NCBI GenBank assembly: GCA_016718565.1
Contig: JADKCZ010000001.1
Location: 868,001 to 932,000, forward strand
DNA length: 64,000 nucleotides
Direction of reading: 5' to 3'
Source of the DNA: Anaeromyxobacter sp.
GTDB lineage: Bacteria; Myxococcota; Myxococcia; Myxococcales; Anaeromyxobacteraceae
Positions 1-7,358 of the stretch are shown here, in pieces; positions within the stretch are counted from its first letter, which is position 1; each line of letters starts with the position of its first letter. The notes under the pieces were generated by a model that did no database searches, was not told where the DNA came from, and saw nothing but the letters and a program-made list of their open reading frames with translations. Position numbers and translations under genes: made by a program.

Positions 1-562
1 CGCTCATGGTGCCGCCGGTGCCGACGCCGGCCACGAAGGCGTCGAAGCGGCCGCCGGTCTGCTCCCAGATCTCCGGCGCGGTGATGGTCTGGTGCGCCTC
101 GACGTTGTCGGGGTTGTGGTACTGGTTCACGTAGAAGCTGTTGGGGGTCTCGGCGGCGATGCGCCGGGCCACCGAGTAGTAGCTCTCGGGCGACTCGGCC
201 GGCACGTTGGTGGGGGTCACCACCACCTGGGCGCCGAGGGCCTTCAGGGTGTCCTGCTTCTCCTTCGACATCTTGTCCGGCATGGTGAAGATGCAGCGGT
301 AGCCCTTGACCGCCGCGGCCAGCGCCACCCCCACCCCGGTGTTGCCCGAGGTGTTCTCCACGATGGTGCCGCCCTTCCGGAGCAGCCCGGCGCGCTCGGC
401 CTTCTCGATGATGTGCAGCGCCATGCGGTCCTTGATGGAGCCGCCGGGGTTGAGGAACTCCAGCTTGACGAGGACGGTGGCGTCGTCGGGGCCGACCACC
501 TTCTGCAGCTTCACCAGCGGGGTGCGGCCGATCGCGGAGAGGACGTTCTCGTGGTAGCTCAT
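1..562 (-). CDS. PLP-dependent cysteine/cystathionine beta-synthase, 3' end outside window
   Basis: The first 187 residues of a fold-type II PLP enzyme can be read from an ATG at 562. The PLP-binding lysine lies in GGSIKDR (Lys44), and the phosphate-binding loop TSGNTG and a downstream GVGTGGT loop are present. The stretch PDKMSKEK followed by LKALGA and TPTNVPAESPESY resembles cystathionine beta-synthases more than CysK O-acetylserine sulfhydrylases, so transsulfuration of homocysteine and serine is the likelier role. A C-terminal CBS pair would settle it but would lie outside the window. A GGAG ribosome site sits about 8 nt before the ATG, and a promoter is listed separately. Family certain; the choice between CBS and CysK is inferred. 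Confidence 0.85.
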   Translation of the reverse strand, partial: MSYHENVLSAIGRTPLVKLQKVVGPDDATVLVKLEFLNPGGSIKDRMALHIIEKAERAGLLRKGGTIVENTSGNTGVGVALAAAVKGYRCIFTMPDKMSKEKQDTLKALGAQVVVTPTNVPAESPESYYSVARRIAAETPNSFYVNQYHNPDNVEAHQTITAPEIWEQTGGRFDAFVAGVGTGGTMS

Positions 563-588
563 GGTGGCTCCGAGGCTGGGAACCGGGA

Positions 589-618
589 CTTATAGGCCCC
601 CCCCGGAGGGAGCGTCAA
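589..618 (-). promoter_or_regulatory. Sigma70-like promoter of the beta-synthase gene
   Basis: On the reverse strand TTGACG (613-618) is followed after 18 nt by TATAAG (589-594), close to the housekeeping consensus and clearly AT-richer than its surroundings. Transcription would start near 582, giving a leader of about 20 nt that includes the GGAG ribosome site. Confidence 0.65.
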
Positions 619-649
619 CGCGCCGCCCGGCGCCGCCCGAGGACCCGCC

Positions 650-1699
650 ATGAGCCAGGACCACGCCGCCACCGATCCCCGCGTCCGCGCCGCCGTCGGC
701 CGCGCCACCGGGGTGGACGCCCGCGCACTGCCGGTGAAGCGGCTGGCGGGCCACGCCTCCATGCGCAGCTACTGGCGGGTGGGCGCGCCGCCGGCCTCCT
801 GGGTGGTGATGGTGATGCCGCCGGGCGCCGGCCCGGAGGAGGTCACCAAGGGCGGGCGGCCGGCGGTGGACCCCTTCGTGGACGTGCAGGGCTACCTCTC
901 GCGCCTGGGGGTGCGGGTGCCGGCCATCCTGGCCTTCGAGGAGGCCGCGGGGCTGATGGTGCTGGAGGACCTGGGCGACGACATGCTGGAGACGCGCCTG
1001 CTGGCCGGCGACGACCGGGCCGCCCTCTACGGGCGGGCCGTCGACCAGCTGGCCCGGCTGCGGGCCGCCGCCGAGGCGGCGCCGCGGGGCTGCCTGGCCT
1101 TCGACCGCGCCTTCGACGAGGACCTCTACCGCTGGGAGCTGCACCACTTCCGCGAGTGGCTGCTGGAGGCCTGGAAGGGCGCCACCCTGGCGCCGGCCGA
1201 GCGGGCCGAGCTGGAGGCCTGGTTCGACCGCATCGCCGCCGCCCTGGCCGCCGAGCCGCGCGGCTTCACCCACCGCGACTACCAGTCGCGCAACCTGATG
1301 GTGCTGCCGGGCGGGGAGCAGGTGGTCATCGACTTCCAGGACGCGCTGCTGGGGCCGCGCCAGTACGACCTGGTGGCGCTGCTGCGCGACAGCTACGTGG
1401 AGCTCGACCAGCCCTTCATCGAGGCCATGCTGCGCCGCTACCTCGACCGGCTGGCGGCGGCGGGCGGGCCCAGGCTGGAGTACGCCCCGTTCCGCTCGAC
1501 CTTCGACCTGCTGACGGTGCAGCGGAAGCTCAAGGACGCCGGGCGCTTCGTCTTCATCGACCGCGTGCGCCACAACCCGGGGTTCCTGGTCTCCATCCCC
1601 TCGTCGCTCCGGTACGTCCGCGAGGCCCTGGCGCGGCGGCCGGACCTGGCGCCGCTGCAGGCCCTGCTGGCGCGCCACGTGCCGGAGCTGGCGCCGTAG
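650..1699 (+). CDS. AmgK-like sugar-1-kinase (APH-fold phosphotransferase)
   Basis: A 349-residue aminoglycoside-phosphotransferase-fold kinase. The Brenner motif HRDYQSRNLM starts at His208 and the metal-binding IDFQDALLGPRQYDL follows about 20 residues later. The sequence around MRSYWRV, LEDLGDD and LLRDSYVEL matches AmgK, which phosphorylates MurNAc/GlcNAc at the anomeric carbon for peptidoglycan recycling. In Pseudomonas amgK is next to murU; here a MurU-like nucleotidyltransferase lies about 10.6 kb away (12284-13243). GAGGA lies about 9 nt before the ATG. It converges on actP across a strong hairpin. The APH fold is certain; the AmgK assignment is by motif resemblance. Confidence 0.75.
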   Translation: MSQDHAATDPRVRAAVGRATGVDARALPVKRLAGHASMRSYWRVGAPPASWVVMVMPPGAGPEEVTKGGRPAVDPFVDVQGYLSRLGVRVPAILAFEEAAGLMVLEDLGDDMLETRLLAGDDRAALYGRAVDQLARLRAAAEAAPRGCLAFDRAFDEDLYRWELHHFREWLLEAWKGATLAPAERAELEAWFDRIAAALAAEPRGFTHRDYQSRNLMVLPGGEQVVIDFQDALLGPRQYDLVALLRDSYVELDQPFIEAMLRRYLDRLAAAGGPRLEYAPFRSTFDLLTVQRKLKDAGRFVFIDRVRHNPGFLVSIPSSLRYVREALARRPDLAPLQALLARHVPELAP

Positions 1700-1748
1700 G
1701 GCGCGCCGGGCCGGCGGGCCACGCCGCTCCGGCGCCCCGGGACGAGAC

Positions 1749-1775
1749 GGGGCGGGCCCTCGCGAGGCCCGCCCC
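1749..1775. terminator. Bidirectional hairpin between amgK-like gene and actP
   Basis: Perfect 10-bp arms GGGGCGGGCC / GGCCCGCCCC with a 7-nt loop sit between two convergent stop codons (1699 and 1809). There is no real T-tract on either side, so intrinsic termination is likely but not proven. Confidence 0.6.
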
Positions 1776-1808
1776 TGGTGCTGCCGCCCTGGAGGGGCGT
1801 GAGGAAAG

Positions 1809-3467
1809 CTACTCGGCGCCGACGCCGAGGTAGGTGCGGAGCTTCTCGTCCTCGAACTTCTCCTGGGCGTCCTTCTCCGGCGTCAGCAGCGACACCAGGA
1901 TGCCGGCGGCGAAGGCGGCGGTCATCGAGAAGATGGCCGGGTTCTTGTACGGGAAGAGCCCCACCGGGTTGCCGAGGGCGTCGAAGTGCTTGAAGACGCT
2001 GCCCCAGACGGTGGGCGACAGGACGATCAGGGTGGAGGAGGAGAGCGCGCCCACCACGATCGACCAGACGGCGCCCATGGTGGTGAAGGGCTTCCACAGC
2101 ACCGAGAGCAGCAGCGCCGGGAAGTTGGCCGAGGCGGCGATGGCGAAGGCCAGGCCCACCATGAAGGCCACGTTCTCGTCCTTGAAGAGGATGCCCAGCG
2201 CCACCGCCATGACCCCGAAGACGATGGTGGCGATCTTGGCCACCTTGACCTGCTCCTCCTCGGTGGCCCGACCGTTCTTGATGACCGAGACGTAGATGTC
2301 GTGGCTGTAGGCGGAGGCGCCGGCCAGGGTCAGGCCGGCCACCACCGCCAGGATGGTGGCGAAGGCCACCGCGGCGATGAAGCCCAGGAAGGCCTGGCCG
2401 CCCAGCAGCTCGCCCAGCAGCGGCGCCGCCATGTTGCCGCCCTTGTCGAAGTAGGTGACCAGGTCGCGCCCGGCCAGCGACGTCACCACGCCGTCCTTGA
2501 CCACGTTGGCCTTGAGCAGCACCGCCGCCCCGAAGCCCACGATGGGGATGATGACGTAGAAGTAGCCGATCAGGCCGGTGGCGTAGAGCACCGACTTCCG
2601 GGCCGCCTTGGCGTCGGGCACCGTGTAGAAGCGCATCAGGATGTGCGGCAGGCCGAGCAGGCCGAACATGAGCGCCAGGCCCAGCGAGATGGCCTCGATG
2701 GGGCTCTTGGTCAGCGCGCCGGGGGCCAGGGCGCTCTTGAGCGGGTCGCCGCCGGCCGCCGGGTACATCTCCACCACCCGGGTGTAGAGGGTGACCGGGT
2801 TGAAGCCGAACTGCCGCAGCGTCAGGAAGGTGAGCAGGGTGACGCCGCACAGCAGCAGCACCGCCTTGATGATCTGCACCCAGGTGGTGGCCAGCATGCC
2901 GCCGAAGAGCACGTAGGCCAGCATGACGATGCCCACCAGGATCTCGGCCAGCTCGTAGGGCATGCCGAACATGAGCCGGATGAGGTGCCCGGAGCCGACC
3001 ATCTGGGCGATGGTGTAGAAGAGCACGGTGAGGATGCCGCCGATGGCCGCGGCGATGCGCACCGGCTTCTGGCGCAGCCGGAAGGCCACCACGTCGGCGA
3101 AGGTGAACTTGCCGAGGTTGCGCAGCGGCTCGGCCACCAGGAACATCAGCGCCGGCCAGCCCATCAGCCAGCCGGTGGCGTAGATCATCCCGTCGTAGCC
3201 CGACAGCGCCACCATGCCCGAGATGCCCAGGAAGGAGGCGGCCGACATGTAGTCGCCGGCCAGGGCGAAGCCGTTCTGCAGCGCCGAGACGCTGCGGCCG
3301 GCCGCGTAGTACTCGGAGGAGGTCTTGGTCTTGCGCGCCGCCCAGTAGGTGATGACCAGGGTGATGGCGATGATGACGAAGAAGAAGAGGACGGCCGAGA
3401 CCGAGGTGGTCCCGAGGGAGGAGGTCATGGCGTCGCTGGTGGCGGCCGCGCCGGTGGTGGGAGGCAT
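1809..3467 (-). CDS. actP: Cation/acetate symporter
   Basis: A 552-residue solute:sodium symporter family protein with about 13 hydrophobic segments, length and sequence typical of ActP. It drives uptake of acetate and related short carboxylates across the inner membrane. Recognisable family blocks are YYAAGRSVSALQNG, the long AGDYMSAASFLG segment and EPLRNLGKFTFADV. It follows the DUF485 gene by 40 nt on the same strand, the usual yjcH-actP arrangement, so the two are probably one transcript. A GGAG element lies about 8 nt before the ATG. The divergent cNMP/CBS/DUF294 gene is a frequent neighbour of actP and may modulate transport. Confidence 0.92.
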   Translation of the reverse strand: MPPTTGAAATSDAMTSSLGTTSVSAVLFFFVIIAITLVITYWAARKTKTSSEYYAAGRSVSALQNGFALAGDYMSAASFLGISGMVALSGYDGMIYATGWLMGWPALMFLVAEPLRNLGKFTFADVVAFRLRQKPVRIAAAIGGILTVLFYTIAQMVGSGHLIRLMFGMPYELAEILVGIVMLAYVLFGGMLATTWVQIIKAVLLLCGVTLLTFLTLRQFGFNPVTLYTRVVEMYPAAGGDPLKSALAPGALTKSPIEAISLGLALMFGLLGLPHILMRFYTVPDAKAARKSVLYATGLIGYFYVIIPIVGFGAAVLLKANVVKDGVVTSLAGRDLVTYFDKGGNMAAPLLGELLGGQAFLGFIAAVAFATILAVVAGLTLAGASAYSHDIYVSVIKNGRATEEEQVKVAKIATIVFGVMAVALGILFKDENVAFMVGLAFAIAASANFPALLLSVLWKPFTTMGAVWSIVVGALSSSTLIVLSPTVWGSVFKHFDALGNPVGLFPYKNPAIFSMTAAFAAGILVSLLTPEKDAQEKFEDEKLRTYLGVGAE

Positions 3468-3507
3468 GGGTGTGGGCTCCGTGGGGGCTTTGGGGAGGTG
3501 GGGCGGC

Positions 3508-3861
3508 TCAGTGCTTCAGCTGGTCCTTGAGCCGCTGGACCTCGGGGTCGTAGACGGCGTTGGCCCACCAGACGTAGATGGCGGTCAGGACCCAGGCCAG
3601 CACGATGGCGCCGATGCCGAGCGGGATGCCCACGGTGACCACGGCGCCCGGCTCGGACGAGACGGTGCTGGCCACCCACTCCTTGTTGGTGGCCACCACC
3701 AGGATGTAGCCGTAGTAGCCGACGAAGAGGACGGCCAGCAGGCTGAAGCTGACGGTCCAGCGCTTCTTCACCAGCGCCTTGAAGTCGGGCGAGTCGATGA
3801 GCTCGCGGGCGCTCTTCTTGGCGCCCGCATCGGGCTGCTGCAGCTTGGAAGCGGTCGACAT
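3508..3861 (-). CDS. DUF485 membrane protein, YjcH-like partner of ActP
   Basis: A 117-residue protein with a short polar N-terminus and two membrane helices (around residues 33-53 and 70-92), the standard DUF485 topology. These proteins are encoded directly upstream of actP in many proteobacteria; their molecular role is not established, but an accessory function for the symporter is usually assumed. The ATG at 3861 was chosen because GGAGGAA lies 5-6 nt before it; the frame stays open to 4059, but the extra N-terminus has no family similarity and lacks a ribosome site. Confidence 0.85.
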   Translation of the reverse strand: MSTASKLQQPDAGAKKSARELIDSPDFKALVKKRWTVSFSLLAVLFVGYYGYILVVATNKEWVASTVSSEPGAVVTVGIPLGIGAIVLAWVLTAIYVWWANAVYDPEVQRLKDQLKH

Positions 3862-4157
3862 GTGTTCCTCCGGCGGGGCGCGGGGTCCGCCTGCGCGCCG
3901 GCCAGGCGGCGCGGTCGCGTGCGGTCCGAGATCGTTGGGCGGCGAAGGAATAGCAGAACCATTGGGACGCGGACAGCGTGCGCAAATTGTGGATTGAGCC
4001 AGTCTTCGATCCAGATCAATTGGATAGTCCAGCGAGGCCGCGCGGGCCAGTCCACGCAAGCGCTGCGCGCAGCCCGTGCGCCCTCCGCGCAGCGGGCGTC
4101 GCCGGGGGCCCCGCCGCCTCGCCCGGCGGCGGGTGGTGGCGTATCCTGCCCGGACCC
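3862..4157. promoter_or_regulatory. Divergent control region between yjcH-actP and the DUF294 regulator
   Basis: This 296-nt gap holds no convincing gene and is AT-richer than the rest of the window between about 3945 and 4030. An inverted repeat ATCCA-N7-TGGAT spans 4009-4025, a candidate operator that could serve both directions. No clear -35/-10 pair for the reverse strand was found by eye. Position suggests control of acetate uptake; the binding protein is unknown. Confidence 0.4.
4142..4147 (+). promoter_or_regulatory. -10-like box TATCCT close to the start codon
   Basis: TATCCT ends 10 nt before the ATG at 4158 and no Shine-Dalgarno sequence lies between them. It is one of a set of similarly placed boxes in this window that point to very short leaders. 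Confidence 0.4.
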
Positions 4158-5960
4158 ATGGCCTCGCTCGACCCCGTCGCGTACCTGCGCGCCACGCCCC
4201 CCTTCCACGCCCTGCCGCCGGCGCTCTTCGACGAGGCGGCCCGGGCGCTGGAGGTGGGCTACTACCCGGCCGGCAGCACCCTGGTGCGGGTCGGCGCCGC
4301 GCCGCTCGGCCACCTCTACGTCATCCGCAAGGGCTCGGTGCGCCTGGAGCGCGAGGGGCAGCTGCTGCAGGTGCTGGAGGAGGGCGAGACCTTCGGCTAC
4401 ACCTCGCTGCTCACCGGCAAGGCCACCATCGACGTGGTGGTGGAGGACGACCTGCTGGCCTACCGGCTGCCGGCGGAGGAGTTCCAGCGCCTGCTCTCCA
4501 ACGCGCAGTTCGCCGGCCACTTCGCGGTGGGGCTGTCGCAGCGGCTGCGCAGCAGCCTGGAGCACTCGCCGGTCACCACCTTCAAGGCCGACCTGCACCT
4601 CGAGGTGCAGCAGCTGGTGCGGCGGCCGGCCGTCTGGGTGGAGGCCGACGCCACGGTGGGCCAGGCCGCCCAGGTCATGCGCGACCAGCGCATCAGCTCG
4701 GTGCTGGTGCGCACCGACCCGCCCGGCATCGTCACCGACCGGGACTTCCGCAACCGGGTGCTGGCCGCCGGCCTGGGGCCGGACACGCCGCTCACCGCCG
4801 TGCTGTCGCGTCCCATCCGCACGGTGGACGGCGCCACGCCCATCTCGGCCGCCTGGACCAGCCTGCTCGACTCGGGCGGCCACCACCTGCCGGTGCGGCG
4901 CGGCGAGGCCATCGTGGGGGTGCTCACCTCCACCGACCTCCTCAAGTGCCACGCGCCCGGGCCGGTGGCGGTGCTGCGGCGGGTCGAGCGGCTCTCCGAC
5001 CGCTCCGCGCTGCCCGGCTACGGCATCAAGGTCACCGAGATGGCCTCGGCGCTGCTGGCCGGCGGCCTGGAGGCCGACGTCATCGCCGGCTACGTGGCGC
5101 GCCTCAACGACGCCCTGGTGCGCCGGGTGCTGGCCTTCGCCGAGGCCGATCTGGGCCCGCCGCCGGCCCCCTACGCCTGGCTGGTCATGGGCTCGGAGGG
5201 GCGCATGGAGCAGACCCTGCTGACCGACCAGGACAACGCGCTGGTCTTCGACGACGAGGGCGAGCCGCACCGGGCCTGGTTCCAGTCGCTGGCCGAGCGC
5301 GTCAACGCCGACCTGGAGGCGGCCGGCTTCCCCCGCTGCAGCGGCGGCTACATGGCCTCCGCCTGGAACGGCACCCTCTCCGAGTGGGTGCAGCGCTTCG
5401 CCGGCTGGTTCGAGGCGCGCAAGCCGCAGGAGCTGCTGGAGGCCTCCACCTTCTTCGACATCCGGCGGGTGGCCGGTGAGCTGGACCTGGAGCCGCTGGA
5501 GGAGGCGCTCAGCCACACGGCCCAGCACCCGGTCTTCCTGCGCTTCCTGGCCCGCGCCGCGCTGGACCTGAGGACGCCCGGCTCGCTCATGATGCGGCTG
5601 CGCGAGTCGGCCGAGCTGGACCTCAAGATGCAGGGGCTCTCCCCCATCGTCTGCCTGGCGCGCTGCTACGGCCTGGAGATCGGCTCGCGCGAGCGCAACA
5701 CCCGCGGCCGGCTGGAGGCGGCCGTCAAGGCCGGGCTGATGAGCCAGGAGGTCTTCGGCACCATCTCGGAGGCCTACAAGTTCCTGCTCGGGCTGCGGCT
5801 CCGCATGCAGCTGCGCCTGCTGGCGGAGGGGAAGCCGGCGGTGAACAAGGTGGCCCTCACCGACCTCTCCGGCATCGAGCGGAGCCGCCTCAAGGACTCC
5901 TTCCGCGCCGTCAAGGCCTGGCAGGAGATGGCCGCCTACCACTACCAGGCCAGCTTCTGA
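4158..5960 (+). CDS. cNMP-binding / CBS pair / DUF294 nucleotidyltransferase-like regulator
   Basis: A 600-residue cytoplasmic signalling protein. An N-terminal cyclic-nucleotide-binding (CAP effector) fold covers roughly residues 10-130, two CBS motifs roughly 150-270, a DUF294 nucleotidyltransferase-like domain starts near 320, and the DUF294 C-terminal helical domain covers roughly 470-600. The nucleotidyltransferase signature is intact: Gly345-Ser346 in MGSEGRMEQ, then Asp357 and Asp359 in LTDQDNA, so catalytic activity (nucleotidyl transfer, as in GlnD relatives) is possible. This architecture commonly occurs beside actP and a DnaQ-like exonuclease, as here. The ATG at 4158 was preferred over an in-frame one at 3978 because the domain begins right after it. 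Ligand and target are unknown. Confidence 0.85.
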   Translation: MASLDPVAYLRATPPFHALPPALFDEAARALEVGYYPAGSTLVRVGAAPLGHLYVIRKGSVRLEREGQLLQVLEEGETFGYTSLLTGKATIDVVVEDDLLAYRLPAEEFQRLLSNAQFAGHFAVGLSQRLRSSLEHSPVTTFKADLHLEVQQLVRRPAVWVEADATVGQAAQVMRDQRISSVLVRTDPPGIVTDRDFRNRVLAAGLGPDTPLTAVLSRPIRTVDGATPISAAWTSLLDSGGHHLPVRRGEAIVGVLTSTDLLKCHAPGPVAVLRRVERLSDRSALPGYGIKVTEMASALLAGGLEADVIAGYVARLNDALVRRVLAFAEADLGPPPAPYAWLVMGSEGRMEQTLLTDQDNALVFDDEGEPHRAWFQSLAERVNADLEAAGFPRCSGGYMASAWNGTLSEWVQRFAGWFEARKPQELLEASTFFDIRRVAGELDLEPLEEALSHTAQHPVFLRFLARAALDLRTPGSLMMRLRESAELDLKMQGLSPIVCLARCYGLEIGSRERNTRGRLEAAVKAGLMSQEVFGTISEAYKFLLGLRLRMQLRLLAEGKPAVNKVALTDLSGIERSRLKDSFRAVKAWQEMAAYHYQASF

Positions 5961-5981
5961 GCCGGCCCCGCGCCCGCGGGG

Positions 5982-5987
5982 TAGGAT
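5982..5987 (+). promoter_or_regulatory. -10-like box TAGGAT close to the start codon
   Basis: TAGGAT ends 6 nt before the GTG at 5994, the normal distance between a -10 box and the transcript start. The transcript could therefore begin at the start codon itself. No ribosome site is visible. Confidence 0.45.
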
Positions 5988-5993
5988 GGCGCC

Positions 5994-6596
5994 GTGCTCT
6001 TCCACTCGCCCGCCTGGGACTCGGTCGTCTACTGGTCCCTCGACATCGAGACCGGCGGCCTGGACGCCAAGCGGGACCCCATCCTCGCCGTGGGCATGCT
6101 CCCGGTGCGCGCCGGCATCCTCAGGCTGGGCGAGGCCTACCAGTCGCTGATCCGCCCGGAGGCGGGGCGGGTCATCAAGCCCGAGTCGGTGCGGGCCCAC
6201 CAGCTGGTGCAGGGTGAGGTGGACGCCGCCCCCGCGCTGGGCGACGTGCTGCTGGAGGTGGACCGCCGCCTGCGCGAGGGGGCGCTGCTGGTGCACCACC
6301 AGGCCATCGACGTGGTGTTCCTCAAGCGGGCCTACGCCCGGCTGGGGCGCACCTGGCCCAAGCCGCCGGTGGTGGACACGGTGGAGCTGATCCACAAGCT
6401 GGACCGCAAGACCCGCTTCATCCGGCCGGCCGACGCCCAGCCCGACGTCCCCAGCACCAACCTCTCCGAGACCCGCCGCCGCCACGGCCTGCCCGACTAC
6501 CAGGCCCACGACGCGCTCACCGACGCCATCGCCACCGCCGAGCTCTTCCTGGTGCTGCGCGAGGCGCTGCACGCCAAGACCCTCCGGGACCTCTAG
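5994..6596 (+). CDS. DnaQ-like 3'-5' exonuclease
   Basis: A 200-residue stand-alone DEDDh exonuclease of the DNA polymerase III epsilon family. Exo I is SLDIETGG (Asp17, Glu19), Exo II lies around HHQAIDVVFL, and Exo III is AHDALTDA with the expected His and Asp. It lacks the polymerase-binding tail of true DnaQ and is about 40 residues shorter than E. coli DnaQ. Paralogues of this kind are repeatedly encoded next to the DUF294 regulator and ActP; why an exonuclease belongs there is not known. The GTG start gives the usual N-terminus, and the gene begins 33 nt after its neighbour. Confidence 0.82.
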   Translation: MLFHSPAWDSVVYWSLDIETGGLDAKRDPILAVGMLPVRAGILRLGEAYQSLIRPEAGRVIKPESVRAHQLVQGEVDAAPALGDVLLEVDRRLREGALLVHHQAIDVVFLKRAYARLGRTWPKPPVVDTVELIHKLDRKTRFIRPADAQPDVPSTNLSETRRRHGLPDYQAHDALTDAIATAELFLVLREALHAKTLRDL

Positions 6597-6610
6597 CCGC
6601 CCACCCCGCC

Positions 6611-7354
6611 ATGAAGCGCGCCCTCATCGCCGACATCCACGCCAACCTGGAGGGGCTGACCGCCTGCCTGGAGCACGCCCGCGAGCACGGGGCGGACGGG
6701 TACGCCTTCGTGGGCGACCTGGTGGGCTACGGCGGGGACCCGGCGGCGGTGCTGGAGCTGGTGCGGGGCCTGGCGGCCGAGGGCGCCCCGGTGGTGCGCG
6801 GCAACCACGACGCCGCCATCCTCGACAGCGGCTCGGACACCATGAACAAGAGCGCCGAGGCGGCGGTGGAGTGGACCCGCGGCCAGCTCGACGAGGGCCA
6901 GCGGGCCTTCCTGGCCGGGCTGCCGCTGACGGCGCGCCAGGACGACGTGCTCTACGTGCACGCCAGCGCCGACCGGCCGGCCGACTGGACCTACGTCTCG
7001 GATCCGCTGCGGGCCGGCCAGAGCCTGGACGCCACCAGCGCCACCTACGTCTTCTCCGGCCACGTGCACGAGCCGATGCTCTACTACATGGCGGGCGGCG
7101 GCCGGCCGGTGGCCTTCCGGCCGGTGGCCGGCGTGGCCATCCCGGTGCCGGCCCACCGGCGCTGGCTGGCCATCGTGGGCTCGGCCGGCCAGCCGCGCGA
7201 CGGCAACACCGCCGCCGCCTACGCCCTGCTCGACACCACCCGGCGGACCCTGACCTTCCACCGGGTGCCCTACCAGTGGTCCAAGGCGGCCGCCCGCATC
7301 CGGGCGGCCGGGCTGCCGGAAGGCCTGGCGCGGCGGCTGGAGCGGGGGGAGTGA
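6611..7354 (+). CDS. Calcineurin-like metallophosphoesterase
   Basis: A 247-residue metallophosphoesterase with the full set of metal ligands: IADIHAN at the N-terminus, GDLVGYG, RGNHDAA and GHVHEP. It resembles the YfcE/prokaryotic phosphodiesterase branch rather than the larger ApaH. The substrate cannot be told from sequence; phosphodiesters, phosphoproteins and dinucleotides are all possible. It begins 14 nt after the exonuclease and ends 4 nt before a Ser/Thr kinase, so it is probably co-transcribed with the kinase. A PPP-type phosphatase partner for that kinase is an attractive idea but is inference. Confidence 0.82.
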   Translation: MKRALIADIHANLEGLTACLEHAREHGADGYAFVGDLVGYGGDPAAVLELVRGLAAEGAPVVRGNHDAAILDSGSDTMNKSAEAAVEWTRGQLDEGQRAFLAGLPLTARQDDVLYVHASADRPADWTYVSDPLRAGQSLDATSATYVFSGHVHEPMLYYMAGGGRPVAFRPVAGVAIPVPAHRRWLAIVGSAGQPRDGNTAAAYALLDTTRRTLTFHRVPYQWSKAAARIRAAGLPEGLARRLERGE

Positions 7355-7358
7355 GCGC

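Noticed and set aside
92..595. Forward frame across the beta-synthase gene
   Set aside because: The reverse strand encodes an unmistakable PLP enzyme with motifs in order.
3978..4157. N-terminal extension of the cNMP/CBS/DUF294 protein from an ATG at 3978
   Set aside because: The extra 60 residues have no similarity, overlap the AT-rich control region, and the cNMP domain starts right after the 4158 ATG.
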